The notes beneath the pieces were generated by a model. That model did no database searches, was not told the DNA's origin, and saw only the letters and a list, made by a program, of their open reading frames with translations. The position numbers were made by a program, and so were the translations under genes. From NCBI GenBank assembly GCA_016787045.1, contig JAEUVA010000011.1:207028-271027 (forward strand): a DNA stretch of 64,000 nt. The letters are read 5' to 3'. This DNA comes from Chitinophagales bacterium (GTDB taxonomy: Bacteria > Bacteroidota > Bacteroidia > Chitinophagales > LD1). How positions within the stretch are numbered: the first letter of the stretch is position 1; each line of letters opens with the position of its first letter. Below, piece after piece: positions 44,949 through 54,804 of this stretch.

Positions 44949-47900
44949 GTGAAAAAGGGATCACCGCTGCTTAAACAATCAATTTTTTTGCTCTGCATTT
45001 TTGCGCTTTCGCTTTTAGCCAATGCCCAGCGCGGAGCAGTAGTGATTAACCTTAGCCCCCATACCGACTCTACTCAGGCACTGGTCATCGGCATTTCAAA
45101 ATACCAGCAGCAAAGTTTACAGTTGCGCTATGCCCACCGCGATGCCGAGTTGTTTTCTGCCTTTTTACAAGAAGCGGGCTGGAGCAGCCACGTAAAACTA
45201 CTTACCGACTCTAACGCCAAGGCGGCCAGTATTTACAGCGCCATAAAGCAGCTCATTGTTTCTGCCGATAGCACCCAGCCGGTGTTTATCTACTTTGCCG
45301 GGCATGGCGATAAAATGGTGGAGAGCGATTTGGTAGGCGAAGCGTATCTGTTGGCATGGGATGCCAACAACAACCGCGTTTACGATGGCGTGGGTGGAAC
45401 TATAGAATTTAGCAAACTGGAAAACTACATTCAGCGGTTAGCAAAAAACCGCAAAGCAAATGTGTACCTTATTCTTGATGCCTGCCACTCTGGTTTTGAC
45501 CCTTACAAAGAAGGAATGCTGGGCGCGTACGAAGAAGCAGGCAACAAGTTTTCATTGGCCAATAAACTGTTGAGTTGCTCCGGCAACGAATTGGCCTATG
45601 AAAACGAACGCCTGCAGCACGGGGTGTTTACCTATTACTTAGTGCAAGGCCTAAAGGGCTTTGCCGATAACCCGGCCGATAACAACATTACCGTAACCGA
45701 GCTGGAGGCCTACCTCAAAAGCGCGGTACAAAAAGAAACGAATAACAAACAAACTCCGGTAATTGCTAAAACCGGTAACAACGAATTGCTCGGCTCGCTC
45801 ACTCCCGAACTAAAAGCAAAACTCATGCAGCAAGATACTAAAACCGTAAGCGGAGAAATGCTGGCAATGGGCAGAACCACCGATGGCACATCGGCCAAGC
45901 AAACCTACCGTGCCGATACAGCAACTATCCGGTGGGTACAAAAATTTAACGAAGCATTTGCCAATCGTAACTTTTTTGGAACCGATACCGGCTGTGCATA
46001 TATCATCCGCTTATTGATCAATCAAAAAAACACAGCGGCATTTATTATTGAACAAATGAAAGATGTACTGGCAGGCGAACTGATTACCCAAAGCCAGTTA
46101 GCCATCAACGAAATTCTGAAAGGCAAAGACAATCCGCCCAAAGTAGATTTTATTGAAAATGCACGGATGAGCTCCGATTCTGCATTACTGTTTTTGGACA
46201 AAGAGGATATACGGTACCAAACAGCTTACATCAACTCAAAATATTTACAAGTGTACTCGTGCATCCGCAGGCGCGATTTTAAAAACTACGATAACGCTAT
46301 GGCCATTTGCGACTCGCTCTTGCAAATAGAAAAGCGGGCTGCGTTCATTTATCTTGCCAAAGCGCAACTGCACGATTACCGCGATGAGTGGGACTCGGCA
46401 CTTTATTATGCCTCGTACGCCTCGCGCCTGGTACCCACCTGGACATACCCTTACAACCTTATGGGCAATGTTTATCACGGCAAAGGCGATTTTGCCAATG
46501 GCATGAAATGTTTTGCCAAAGCGCTTTCGCTCGATACTACTTTTTCGCGCTCGTACAACAACATAGCTAATCTATATTTCGATAATCAGCTATACGCACA
46601 GGCAGAATCCTATTACCTCAAATCGCTCAGTATAAAAAACGATTCTGCTGAAATGTGCATTCCCTTTTCTAACCTCTCGCTGTTATACAAAAACAGAGGC
46701 AACGAGGTTAAAGCAGAAGAGTATGCTAAACTTTCCATCAAAGCCGGTAATTACTACAACGGCTGGATACGGCTGGCATCGTTAACGGCACAAAGTGCCG
46801 ATAAAGAAAAACACTTGCTAAAAGCCGTTGAAGCAGAGCCGCACCAACCCGAGCCCTACACCGAATTGGCAGATTACTACCGTACTTCAAAAGCAAACAG
46901 AACCACTGCCGACTACCGTACAGCCGATAGTCTGTACAACCTTGCCATCCAACTAAACCCCTACTACAGCTGGAGTTATTTCGGCAAAGCTTACCTGTGG
47001 CTGTATCAATATGAACAACCCGAAAAAGCCGATTCTTTAATCAGAGCAAGCGCAGTTTTAATCGGTCAAAAACCGCAATACTATAACCGGCTGGCCTGGT
47101 ATTACATTAATCGCGATAGTATGTATTTGGCATTGCAACAATTTCATAAAGCCATTGAAATTGATTCAGCGTATGCTACTCCGTATGTGAACCTGTACGA
47201 GCAACTCTATAAAAACGTTAGCCGCGATTCGGCATTTACCATACTGCGGTTAGCCATGCAGCGCATACCCCACAACCCCAAGTGGTATTACATGAAAGCC
47301 AACCACCTGTACGGCATAGCACAGTATGATAGTGCCATTTATTACTACAACAAATGCCTGAGTTACGATTCGCTTTATGCAGCCGCTTATGCTTCGCTGG
47401 GGGTTTGCTATATGGAACTGGGGAGTGCCCAACGCGCCATCAGCTACATAGAAAAAGGAATTAAAGCAGACCCGTATAAAAATAAGCGCAACAACTTTAT
47501 GCAGTATGCTGTTCATCAATCAAAAAACATCAGCAACTGGAAAGAACGAAAAGCATTCCTGTATCAATACTTGCCGCTCGATTCTGCCAACATCGTGTTT
47601 TGGAAGGCCATGCTGGAAACCGTTTATCATATCAATAAGTCCGACAAGTTTTCGGTAGCGCAAGCCGAAAAAGTAATGAACGCAACAACTACTACCAGGC
47701 GCGATAAGAGCGCCATGGCCTACCTGCTATGCTTAATTGCCATTGAACAAAAAGACAAAACTGCGCTGAAAAAGTACTACGGCATATATGTAGAAAACAC
47801 CCGCAACAGCGATGTGTATCTGGATATTGTAGTAGATTACTTGTTCCGCAATAGAAAAGCAGAGGAGCTGCGCTATAGCGATTTCAGCAAATACAAACCG

Positions 47901-47954
47901 GCAGGTTACGAAACGCGGTTTAATAAATACATCACAAAAATCAGAGCACAATGA
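44949..47954 (+). CDS. Secreted caspase-like (C14) TPR protein
   Basis: 1001 residues from a GTG at 44949; a signal peptide (LKQSIFLLCIFALSLLANA) supports the start. Residues ~35-270 form a C14 caspase-type domain with the His in FIYFAGHGDKMV near 118 and the Cys in LILDACHSGF near 178. Residues ~480-870 contain many TPR-like repeats (PYNLMGNVYHGKGDFANGMK then CFAKALSLD; AYASLGVCYMELGSAQRAIS). The combination suggests a protease tethered to a protein-interaction scaffold outside the cytoplasm. The stop overlaps the ATG of the RHS-type gene (47951) by four bases, so the two are one unit. Confidence 0.88.
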   Translation: MKKGSPLLKQSIFLLCIFALSLLANAQRGAVVINLSPHTDSTQALVIGISKYQQQSLQLRYAHRDAELFSAFLQEAGWSSHVKLLTDSNAKAASIYSAIKQLIVSADSTQPVFIYFAGHGDKMVESDLVGEAYLLAWDANNNRVYDGVGGTIEFSKLENYIQRLAKNRKANVYLILDACHSGFDPYKEGMLGAYEEAGNKFSLANKLLSCSGNELAYENERLQHGVFTYYLVQGLKGFADNPADNNITVTELEAYLKSAVQKETNNKQTPVIAKTGNNELLGSLTPELKAKLMQQDTKTVSGEMLAMGRTTDGTSAKQTYRADTATIRWVQKFNEAFANRNFFGTDTGCAYIIRLLINQKNTAAFIIEQMKDVLAGELITQSQLAINEILKGKDNPPKVDFIENARMSSDSALLFLDKEDIRYQTAYINSKYLQVYSCIRRRDFKNYDNAMAICDSLLQIEKRAAFIYLAKAQLHDYRDEWDSALYYASYASRLVPTWTYPYNLMGNVYHGKGDFANGMKCFAKALSLDTTFSRSYNNIANLYFDNQLYAQAESYYLKSLSIKNDSAEMCIPFSNLSLLYKNRGNEVKAEEYAKLSIKAGNYYNGWIRLASLTAQSADKEKHLLKAVEAEPHQPEPYTELADYYRTSKANRTTADYRTADSLYNLAIQLNPYYSWSYFGKAYLWLYQYEQPEKADSLIRASAVLIGQKPQYYNRLAWYYINRDSMYLALQQFHKAIEIDSAYATPYVNLYEQLYKNVSRDSAFTILRLAMQRIPHNPKWYYMKANHLYGIAQYDSAIYYYNKCLSYDSLYAAAYASLGVCYMELGSAQRAISYIEKGIKADPYKNKRNNFMQYAVHQSKNISNWKERKAFLYQYLPLDSANIVFWKAMLETVYHINKSDKFSVAQAEKVMNATTTTRRDKSAMAYLLCLIAIEQKDKTALKKYYGIYVENTRNSDVYLDIVVDYLFRNRKAEELRYSDFSKYKPAGYETRFNKYITKIRAQ

Positions 47955-49690
47955 AACTTAATATGTGGCCTTTGATGTTATGTGTATTTGCAGTCGGATT
48001 TTCATTGGAGGTACTGGCAGGCGTTAATCTGAAAAACGGCAATTTTTATATTTCGTATACCGACTACAAGTATTGTGCCCCCGGCAAAGGATGTTTTGAT
48101 ATTACCAGAACATATAACTCCAAATCGGCAGATGTTACAGAGTTTGGTTTTGGCTGGGGATGGGATTTGGCCACCAACATTCACTTTGCCCCCGATGGTA
48201 TTTTTAGAGTACATCACAATGGCGGAGGAGCCATCAACTATTTTTTTCATGTAGTGCCGGCCCCCTCCAAAACAGCAGAGATGGTGGAAACATTAGTAAC
48301 CACCGGCTTAAAACACAATTACAAACAAGAAGAGCCGGTGGTAGTGTTAGAGTGGAAAAACCAGCTCTATGGCAGCTACCGCGAGCGGATAAACACCTGG
48401 AATGAATTTGTAAAAAAGGGCTGGTTAGAAAAACCAAAGCCCATACCCGGAGTGTACGAGTATGAAGATGCTTACCGCAATACCGCAATTGTTTTTGAAG
48501 ATGGAAGTGTAGAGTTGAACTCGCGCTGTAACTGCGACAGCGGGCAGTTTAAAAAAATGATTTTTAATGCAAAAGGATTATTGGTTAAAGAGATAAGAAG
48601 CAACGATGAGTTGTTAGATGAAAACGATGCGCAGTACACTGCATTTTACAATGAAGACAACCACCCCTATCTGATTCTGTTTGCCGATGATTCTATCCAT
48701 ATAGAATACAACGGCCCATTCATCAAACACATTTGGGGAAAAGACGGAGAAGCATTTATTGAAGTTAACGAACGAAAAGATTTAGTGGCTTGCCGGGAGT
48801 ATGATTTTAGTAATTACAACCGCTCGGCAGCAGATAGTTTTATATACCGCCACCAATATGATGCTTTGCACAACATGACGCAGATTGCATATATAAATGG
48901 CACGAGCACAAAAATTAAATACGACAGCAGAGGGTATGCCTCGCTAATAAATGTGTGCGATACGGTAACAACCCATTACCGGTACGAAAACTTTAAAAAC
49001 CCGGACGGCAGCGAAAACACCGCCCACTATTACACTGCCACCACCACTATAAAGCAGCAGGATAGCTCCGCAGCGTATTATGAATACAAGTCCAAAAACT
49101 TGCCGGATGGCGGCTCATACCTAGAATGGATAATTGTAGAAAAAGAAGGGGTGCGAACAGAAACCTATTACAACGAATTTGGTAAATCGGATAAGGTTGT
49201 TCGCAACGGCATGCTGACCACCTTTAGCTACGACCGCAGAAGAAATCTGATAAAGAAAGACGGAAACAAAATGGTGTACACCATTGCTTACCGTGGCGAT
49301 AAACCCATTCGCATTGAACGCTTCAACTGCGAAACATTTGAAACCACCGTGTTTGATTACACTTACAATGCCAACGGACAAGTGGCTTATACAAAGGTAG
49401 AAGGAGCAACCTATTACAACACGTACGATAAAACGGGCAAAATAATTTTAACCACACACGGCAAAGAAGTACTCAAGTACGAATACCTGTACGGCAGCAG
49501 CGAATTTCCCACGCATGTTTTTTTTCCCGATGGCAAAGAGCTACAACTGGAGTATCAGGGCAAAGGCGATTTAAAATGCAAACACAGCAACCCACCGCAA
49601 AAAGAAATTACCGAGCAATTGTTTGAAGTATTTCAGCGCCACTGGAAAAACACCGAGCCGCTTCGCATTGGCGAGGATGGTAGTGAGTGA
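47951..49690 (+). CDS. RHS/YD-repeat-like secreted protein
   Basis: 579 residues. The signal peptide is MKLNMWPLMLCVFAVGFSLE. After it, NLKNGNFYISYTDYKYCAPG then GCFDITRTYNSKS resembles the DUF6531/RHS N-terminal module, and later YD-type repeats follow (YDSRGYASLINVCDTVTTHY, FDYTYNANGQVAYTKVEGAT). RHS proteins form beta-cage shells, often as polymorphic toxins, but here the last ~80 residues show no toxin-like domain. It is coupled to the caspase-TPR gene. Joint function is inferred, not proven. Confidence 0.82.
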   Translation: MKLNMWPLMLCVFAVGFSLEVLAGVNLKNGNFYISYTDYKYCAPGKGCFDITRTYNSKSADVTEFGFGWGWDLATNIHFAPDGIFRVHHNGGGAINYFFHVVPAPSKTAEMVETLVTTGLKHNYKQEEPVVVLEWKNQLYGSYRERINTWNEFVKKGWLEKPKPIPGVYEYEDAYRNTAIVFEDGSVELNSRCNCDSGQFKKMIFNAKGLLVKEIRSNDELLDENDAQYTAFYNEDNHPYLILFADDSIHIEYNGPFIKHIWGKDGEAFIEVNERKDLVACREYDFSNYNRSAADSFIYRHQYDALHNMTQIAYINGTSTKIKYDSRGYASLINVCDTVTTHYRYENFKNPDGSENTAHYYTATTTIKQQDSSAAYYEYKSKNLPDGGSYLEWIIVEKEGVRTETYYNEFGKSDKVVRNGMLTTFSYDRRRNLIKKDGNKMVYTIAYRGDKPIRIERFNCETFETTVFDYTYNANGQVAYTKVEGATYYNTYDKTGKIILTTHGKEVLKYEYLYGSSEFPTHVFFPDGKELQLEYQGKGDLKCKHSNPPQKEITEQLFEVFQRHWKNTEPLRIGEDGSE

Positions 49691-49773
49691 GCTGGAAGAG
49701 ATAAAGCACAGTTTTTGCAACCAAGACATTTCAGTCGGCCCAGTTAGAGATGTTGAGCAAATGTAGCCACCAA

Positions 49774-50226
49774 CTACTTTTCTTGCTCATACCTTACCCT
49801 TATCCGCTGAATGCACTTCAGTATTTCATCTCTATTTTTTGCAGACTTTATCCATTGCGGCAAGCGGCTGGCGGTGCTTTGGTTAATGTTGGCCGTTCGT
49901 TCACGCAGCTTTGCCGATACATACTTTTCTAAAAACTCAAGATGGTTAAGGTTACGCGCCCAAAGCGTTTGCCCACAGCAATCGGCCACTAAGTACAAAT
50001 CATAAGTAGGGGTAAAAAAGCTCAACGGATTTTGCTTGTAATCTTTCTTGTAGCCACTACGTATGTAACCACACTTTAGGCAAGTTAGCGGATACACCTC
50101 ACCCGAACCCGATAAATCAATTCGGTAATCAACCGGTTTTTTGCAACGCGGGCAAGCGGCAATGACTTTTTCCCCAAAATCACTCAGCATTTCTCCGGAA
50201 TCGATAAAGCGGGAGTTGTTCATCAA
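49774..50226 (-). CDS. Zinc-ribbon protein of unknown function
   Basis: 150 residues from 50226 (a second ATG follows directly). Four cysteines in two CxxC pairs lie near residues 25-50 (ACPRCKKP and LTCLKCGY), the pattern of a zinc ribbon. The rest is helical and basic (LEKYVSAKLRERTANINQS). A nucleic-acid- or protein-binding role is possible. The gene is convergent with the RHS gene. Confidence 0.72.
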   Translation of the reverse strand: MMNNSRFIDSGEMLSDFGEKVIAACPRCKKPVDYRIDLSGSGEVYPLTCLKCGYIRSGYKKDYKQNPLSFFTPTYDLYLVADCCGQTLWARNLNHLEFLEKYVSAKLRERTANINQSTASRLPQWIKSAKNRDEILKCIQRIRVRYEQEK

Positions 50227-50426
50227 AGATTTTTCACAGATTAAAAAAAGACAACTTCGGTTAGTGAAATACGATAGCTACAAATGTAACGATAGAACAA
50301 ATGCGAGGGGATAAAAACAATCTCCTTAAACGGAAAATACACATCTACGGGTTTGGAATTTGAAACCTCTACTTCAGAGAAACAAAGCCCTTCTCTTCTA
50401 ATTCCTTTATTCGCGCACAAAAATCA

Positions 50427-50843
50427 ATGGTTATGAACTTTCCGGTTTACTACACGCTCAAAGTAGCCAAAAGCAAAATTGCCGGTATGGGGGCTTATGC
50501 CACCTGCCCAATTCCGGCACGCAAAAAAATTGGCAGCTTAGGCGGCACACTTACTACTATACGCAAAGGGCGCGCGGCAGCAAAAAACCGCACTACCATA
50601 CACTTGGTGGAGTTTGAGGACAACAAAGCGCTCGATGCCGCCACCAATGGTAACGACCTGCGCTTTATCAATCACGCCTGCGAGCCCAACACCTACATGC
50701 GCATACGGGGCTACCATGTAGAGTTTTATGCCCTGCGAAACATCAAAAAAGGCGAAGAGCTAACTTGCCACTATGGCGAAACCCATCACGAGGGAAAACT
50801 CAAATGCCGCTGCGGCTCAAAAAACTGTGTAGGGTTTTTGTAA
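50427..50843 (+). CDS. SET-domain protein
   Basis: 138 residues from the ATG at 50427 (or 50433). The SET fold motifs are visible: AGMGAYATCPIPARKKIG near residue 20, FINHACEPNTYMRI near 80, KKGEELTCHYGE near 108, and a post-SET Cys cluster (CRCGSKNCVGFL) at the end. SET proteins transfer methyl groups to lysine. In bacteria the protein substrate is usually unknown. Confidence 0.88.
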   Translation: MVMNFPVYYTLKVAKSKIAGMGAYATCPIPARKKIGSLGGTLTTIRKGRAAAKNRTTIHLVEFEDNKALDAATNGNDLRFINHACEPNTYMRIRGYHVEFYALRNIKKGEELTCHYGETHHEGKLKCRCGSKNCVGFL

Positions 50844-50881
50844 TATATCGCTGACATGTATGGCTATTTTGCTGCTTTGTA

Positions 50882-51025
50882 TTTTCCCCTCTGAGAGGGG
50901 GTGAGAGAGCCGGAGGGGAAGCAGGGTGTGTCTATCTCTCCTGTGTATAAAATCAATGTAGCTATTTTTTACTGCAATACACACCTGCTGCCCTACATGC
51001 CACACTCCCCTCTCAAGAGGGGAAA
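50882..51025. repeat. Composite inverted repeat (BIME-like)
   Basis: TTTTCCCCTCTGAGAGGGG near 50882-50901 and TCCCCTCTCAAGAGGGGAAA at 51006-51025 form inverted arms, each with its own inner hairpin. GCAGGGTGTGT and ACACACCTGCTG form a second inverted pair inside. No gene lies here. Confidence 0.6.
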
Positions 51026-51039
51026 AACACAGCCAATAA

Positions 51040-51076
51040 AAAACGGAACACCAACTCTTGGTCAGCGTTCCGTTTT
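51040..51076 (-). terminator. Terminator of the ECF sigma gene
   Basis: AAAACGGAAC (51040-51049) pairs with GTTCCGTTTT (51067-51076), and inside lies a CCAA-ctc-TTGG stem. On the minus strand a T-rich run follows. It lies 20 bases after the sigma stop. Confidence 0.8.
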
Positions 51077-51096
51077 AGATTTTCAATCTTAATCCC

Positions 51097-51684
51097 TTAC
51101 CGCACCACCATCCGCTGTTGCTCCATTAGCTTGCGGAGGTTAATAAGCCCGTAGCGCATGCGGCCCAAGCAAGTATTGAGCGGTGCCTTGGTGTACTCCG
51201 ATACTTCTTTAAAGCTAAAGTTGAAAAAGTGGCGTAGAATAATCACCTCTTTCTGCTCTTCGGGTAGTTGCTCTATCAGCTCTTTAATGCGGCCCTCAAA
51301 ACGCTCCACTTCGGCATACTCTTCGGTAGGGGTTTCTTCAAACTTCATGTATTTAAACACATCATCGCCACCGCTGGTTACCACGTTGGCGCTGCGTTTA
51401 ATCTTGCGGAAATAATCTATGCACAGGTTGTAGCCAATGCGCATCACCCAGGGCGCAAACTTGCCTTCATCATTATACCGGCCTTTGCGGATATAATCAA
51501 TGGCGCGGATAAACGTTTCCTGAAAAAGATCTTCGGCCAAATATTGGTCGCGCACCAGCAAATAAATACTGGTGTACACTTTTTCTTTGTGGCGCGTAAT
51601 GAGCAGTTCAAGTGCCTGCTCGTTACCGTGCTGGTAAAGCTTTACCAGCTCTTGGTCGGTTTGTTGGTGGTTGGGTGTACGCAT
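51097..51684 (-). CDS. ECF-type RNA polymerase sigma factor
   Basis: 195 residues. Region 2 is visible near residues 30-95 (YLAEDLFQETFIRAIDYIRK), with the promoter-melting segment APWVMRIGYNLCIDYFRK. Region 4 (EQKEVIILRHFFNFSFKEVS then LNTCLGRMRYGLINLRK) reads the -35 element. No anti-sigma gene is adjacent. The start at 51684 directly follows one copy of a duplicated 19-base motif (51685-51742). Confidence 0.92.
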   Translation of the reverse strand: MRTPNHQQTDQELVKLYQHGNEQALELLITRHKEKVYTSIYLLVRDQYLAEDLFQETFIRAIDYIRKGRYNDEGKFAPWVMRIGYNLCIDYFRKIKRSANVVTSGGDDVFKYMKFEETPTEEYAEVERFEGRIKELIEQLPEEQKEVIILRHFFNFSFKEVSEYTKAPLNTCLGRMRYGLINLRKLMEQQRMVVR

Positions 51685-51742
51685 AGCTATACGTTTAGGT
51701 GAAAAAATAAATGATGAACGTAGAGCTATGCGTATAGGCGAA
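51685..51742. promoter_or_regulatory. Duplicated 19-base motif before the sigma gene
   Basis: AGCTATACGTTTAGGTGAA (51685-51703) and AGCTATGCGTATAGGCGAA (51724-51742) agree in 16 of 19 bases. The nearer copy touches the start codon. They could be regulator-binding sites or a duplicated promoter segment. Beyond them, to 51954, no further feature was seen. Confidence 0.5.
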
Positions 51743-51954
51743 TACAGTTTTCGGTTTACAGTTTAATGTTTTGTGGTTCGCTGCGGTTTGTTTCAACTTG
51801 TTTATCATACAGCACAAGCAGTATAATAGCTATTGAAAAAAACTTTGTGAACCAGTACCTGTTTTTAGCGTAGAAATGAAGCCCGAATAACTATTTTCGT
51901 TTTTTGTAAAATTTGAAAAAGTAGAGCTTCTGCTATAGGCGTTGTAAATATTGT

Positions 51955-54780
51955 ATGACCGAAGTTAAAAAAAACAAATCAAATATTCCAAATATCGCGC
52001 CACAAAAAATTTTTATCAAGGGCGCCAGGGTACATAATCTGAAAAACGTATCGCTGGAAATCCCCAAAAATAAACTCGTGGTCATTACCGGAGTATCCGG
52101 CTCCGGCAAAAGTTCGCTCACCATAGATACCCTCTATGCCGAAGGGCAAAGGCGCTATGTAGAGTCGCTCAGCAGTTATGCCCGGCAGTTTATGAACCGC
52201 ATGGACAAACCCGATGTGGACTACATCAAAGGGCTGTGCCCCGCCATTGCTATAGAGCAAAAGGTGAGCACCCGCACCACCCGCAGTACCGTTGGTTCGC
52301 TTACTGAGTTGTACGATTACCTGCGGCTTTTGTTCGCACGCATAGGCCGCACCTACTCGCCCGTAACCGGCAACGAAGTGGCCAAGCACGAAGTGCGCGA
52401 TGTGGTGGATTTTGTTTACTCCCTCACCGATGGAGAAAAAGTGTTTATCTACTTTGAAGAAGCGGTGAAAAAAAACACTGAAGAAACCCTGCGGCTTTTG
52501 CTGCAAAAAGGGTTTACCCGCATTAAGTGGAATAACGAAACCGCTAAGGTGGAAGACCTCTTAGAAAACAAAGATGCGCTTAAACAAAAAGCCAAGACCA
52601 TTCGTGTGTTGGTAGATAGAATAGTGGTGAACCGCACTGATGAGGATCAACCACCACGAGTGGCCGACTCTGTACAAACGGCCTTTAACGAAGGGCATCA
52701 TGAGTGTTTTATAGAATACTCGCAAAAAAACGATGAGGGGTTTAAAGAAGTACAGTTTAGTAACCGCTTTGAGGCCGATGGTATAGCGTTTGAAGAACCC
52801 AGCCCCAATTTTTTCAACTTTAATAATCCGTACGGAGCTTGCAAAACCTGCGAGGGCTTTGGCTCGGTAATGGGCTTAGACGAAGACCTCATTTTTCCGG
52901 ATAAAGACCTATCGGTATATGAAGAAGTGATTGCTCCATGGCGGGGCGAAAAAATGAGCGAGTGGCTGCAACCATTATTAAAAAAAGGAATATATTTTGA
53001 CTTCCCCATTCACCGCGCGTATCGCGATTTAACCGAAGCAGAAAAAAAACTGCTCTGGACCGGCAATGAATATTTTGAAGGGCTAAACCGCTTTTTTGAA
53101 TTTTTAGAAGAGCAGAGTTACAAGATACAATACCGCGTTATGCTCTCGCGCTATCGCGGCAAAACCACCTGCCCCGATTGTCGGGGTTCGCGCATTCGTA
53201 AAGATGCACAGTACGTAAAAGTAAATGGCAAAAACATAGCTGAGCTATTGCTATTGCCTATCAAAGAACTGCATCCGTTTTTTCAATCGCTTAAGCTTGG
53301 TGATACCGACAAAAAAATTGCCGAAAAGATATTGCTGGAAATTAACCAGCGCCTACAAACCATGATGGACGTGGGCTTGGGTTATCTTTCGCTCAACCGG
53401 TTGAGCAATACACTTTCGGGCGGAGAAACCCAGCGCATTAACCTCACGCGAAGCATAGGCAGCAATCTTACCTCATCTATGTATATATTAGATGAGCCGA
53501 GCGTGGGCTTGCATCAGCGCGATACCGCCCGGCTTATCAAAGTGCTCAAAAACCTGCGCGACTTAGGCAACACGGTTATAGTGGTAGAACATGACGAAGA
53601 CCTTATGCGCAGCAGTGATCATATTGTGGACATGGGCCCCGAAGCCGGTGTACATGGTGGCGAAGTGATGTTTAATGACGAGGCAAAAAATGTGCTTAGC
53701 GCTAAAACACTTACCGCCCAATACCTCAATGGCCATTTACAAATTGCCTACAACAGCAACCGCAGAAAACCCGCTAACTGGATAGAACTAACCGGCTGCA
53801 CGCAACACAACCTAAAAAATGTAGATGTAAAAATTCCGCTGAATGCACTAACGGTGGTGAGTGGTGTAAGCGGCTCGGGCAAAACTACGCTAATCAAAAA
53901 AATTCTCTACCCGGCTTTATTCCGCCTGTTTGATGGCAGTGGTGAAAAGCCCGGTACATTTCGCGAGCTAAAGGGCGATGTAAAGCGCATTACCGGAGTA
54001 GAAATGATAGACCAAAACCCGTTGGGCCGCAGCTCGCGCTCCAATCCGGTTACGTATGTAAAAGCGTACGATGGCATTCGCGAGTTGTATGCACGCATGC
54101 AGCTCTCTAAAATACGCGGCTACTTGCCCAAAGATTTTTCGTTTAACGTAGAAGGCGGCCGCTGCGAAACCTGCAAAGGCGATGGTGAGGTGATTGTAGA
54201 GATGCAATTTTTGGCCGATGTACATTTGAAATGCGAAGAATGCAACGGCAAAAAATTTAAGGAAGAAACCCTGGAAGTAACCTACAAAGGCAAAAATATT
54301 TACGAAGTGTTAGAAATGACTGTAGATGAAGCCCTCGTATTTTTTGCCGATTATAGCGACATCATCGCCAAACTTACCCCACTGCAAAAAGTGGGCTTGG
54401 GTTATGTAAAACTGGGTCAATCGTCATCTACCTTGAGCGGTGGCGAGGCACAGCGCGTAAAGCTGGCTTCGTATTTAACCAAAGCCGCTGCACCCAACCC
54501 TATGCTGTTTATTTTTGACGAACCCACTACAGGTCTCCACTTTCACGATATTAACAAGCTCATGTCCTCTTTTCAGCAACTGATAGAAGCCGGCCATTCT
54601 GTATTGGTGATAGAGCACAATATGGATGTGATAAAATGTGCCGATTGGCTCATTGATTTAGGCCCCGAAGGGGGCGATGAAGGCGGGCAGATTGTCTATC
54701 AGGGTGTACCCGAAGGTATCCTTCGTGTAAAAAATTCGTACACTGCTACCCATCTGGCACCTAAATTGCAACTTAATTAG
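51955..54780 (+). CDS. uvrA: Excinuclease ABC subunit A
   Basis: 941 residues, full length. UvrA recognises bulky DNA lesions and loads UvrB. Two ABC ATPase cores are visible: GVSGSGKSSLTIDTL near residue 45 and VVSGVSGSGKTTLIKKIL near 640. Signatures are LSGGETQRINLT near 485 and LSGGEAQRVKLA near 830. Zinc-binding Cys pairs CPDCRGSR and CETCKGDGE/CEECNGKK are present. Start ATG at 51955. It is followed 24 bases later by the coiled-coil gene, but a shared role is not obvious. Confidence 0.98.
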   Translation: MTEVKKNKSNIPNIAPQKIFIKGARVHNLKNVSLEIPKNKLVVITGVSGSGKSSLTIDTLYAEGQRRYVESLSSYARQFMNRMDKPDVDYIKGLCPAIAIEQKVSTRTTRSTVGSLTELYDYLRLLFARIGRTYSPVTGNEVAKHEVRDVVDFVYSLTDGEKVFIYFEEAVKKNTEETLRLLLQKGFTRIKWNNETAKVEDLLENKDALKQKAKTIRVLVDRIVVNRTDEDQPPRVADSVQTAFNEGHHECFIEYSQKNDEGFKEVQFSNRFEADGIAFEEPSPNFFNFNNPYGACKTCEGFGSVMGLDEDLIFPDKDLSVYEEVIAPWRGEKMSEWLQPLLKKGIYFDFPIHRAYRDLTEAEKKLLWTGNEYFEGLNRFFEFLEEQSYKIQYRVMLSRYRGKTTCPDCRGSRIRKDAQYVKVNGKNIAELLLLPIKELHPFFQSLKLGDTDKKIAEKILLEINQRLQTMMDVGLGYLSLNRLSNTLSGGETQRINLTRSIGSNLTSSMYILDEPSVGLHQRDTARLIKVLKNLRDLGNTVIVVEHDEDLMRSSDHIVDMGPEAGVHGGEVMFNDEAKNVLSAKTLTAQYLNGHLQIAYNSNRRKPANWIELTGCTQHNLKNVDVKIPLNALTVVSGVSGSGKTTLIKKILYPALFRLFDGSGEKPGTFRELKGDVKRITGVEMIDQNPLGRSSRSNPVTYVKAYDGIRELYARMQLSKIRGYLPKDFSFNVEGGRCETCKGDGEVIVEMQFLADVHLKCEECNGKKFKEETLEVTYKGKNIYEVLEMTVDEALVFFADYSDIIAKLTPLQKVGLGYVKLGQSSSTLSGGEAQRVKLASYLTKAAAPNPMLFIFDEPTTGLHFHDINKLMSSFQQLIEAGHSVLVIEHNMDVIKCADWLIDLGPEGGDEGGQIVYQGVPEGILRVKNSYTATHLAPKLQLN

Positions 54781-54804
54781 CGATCAGGTACCCAATAAAT
54801 AAGT

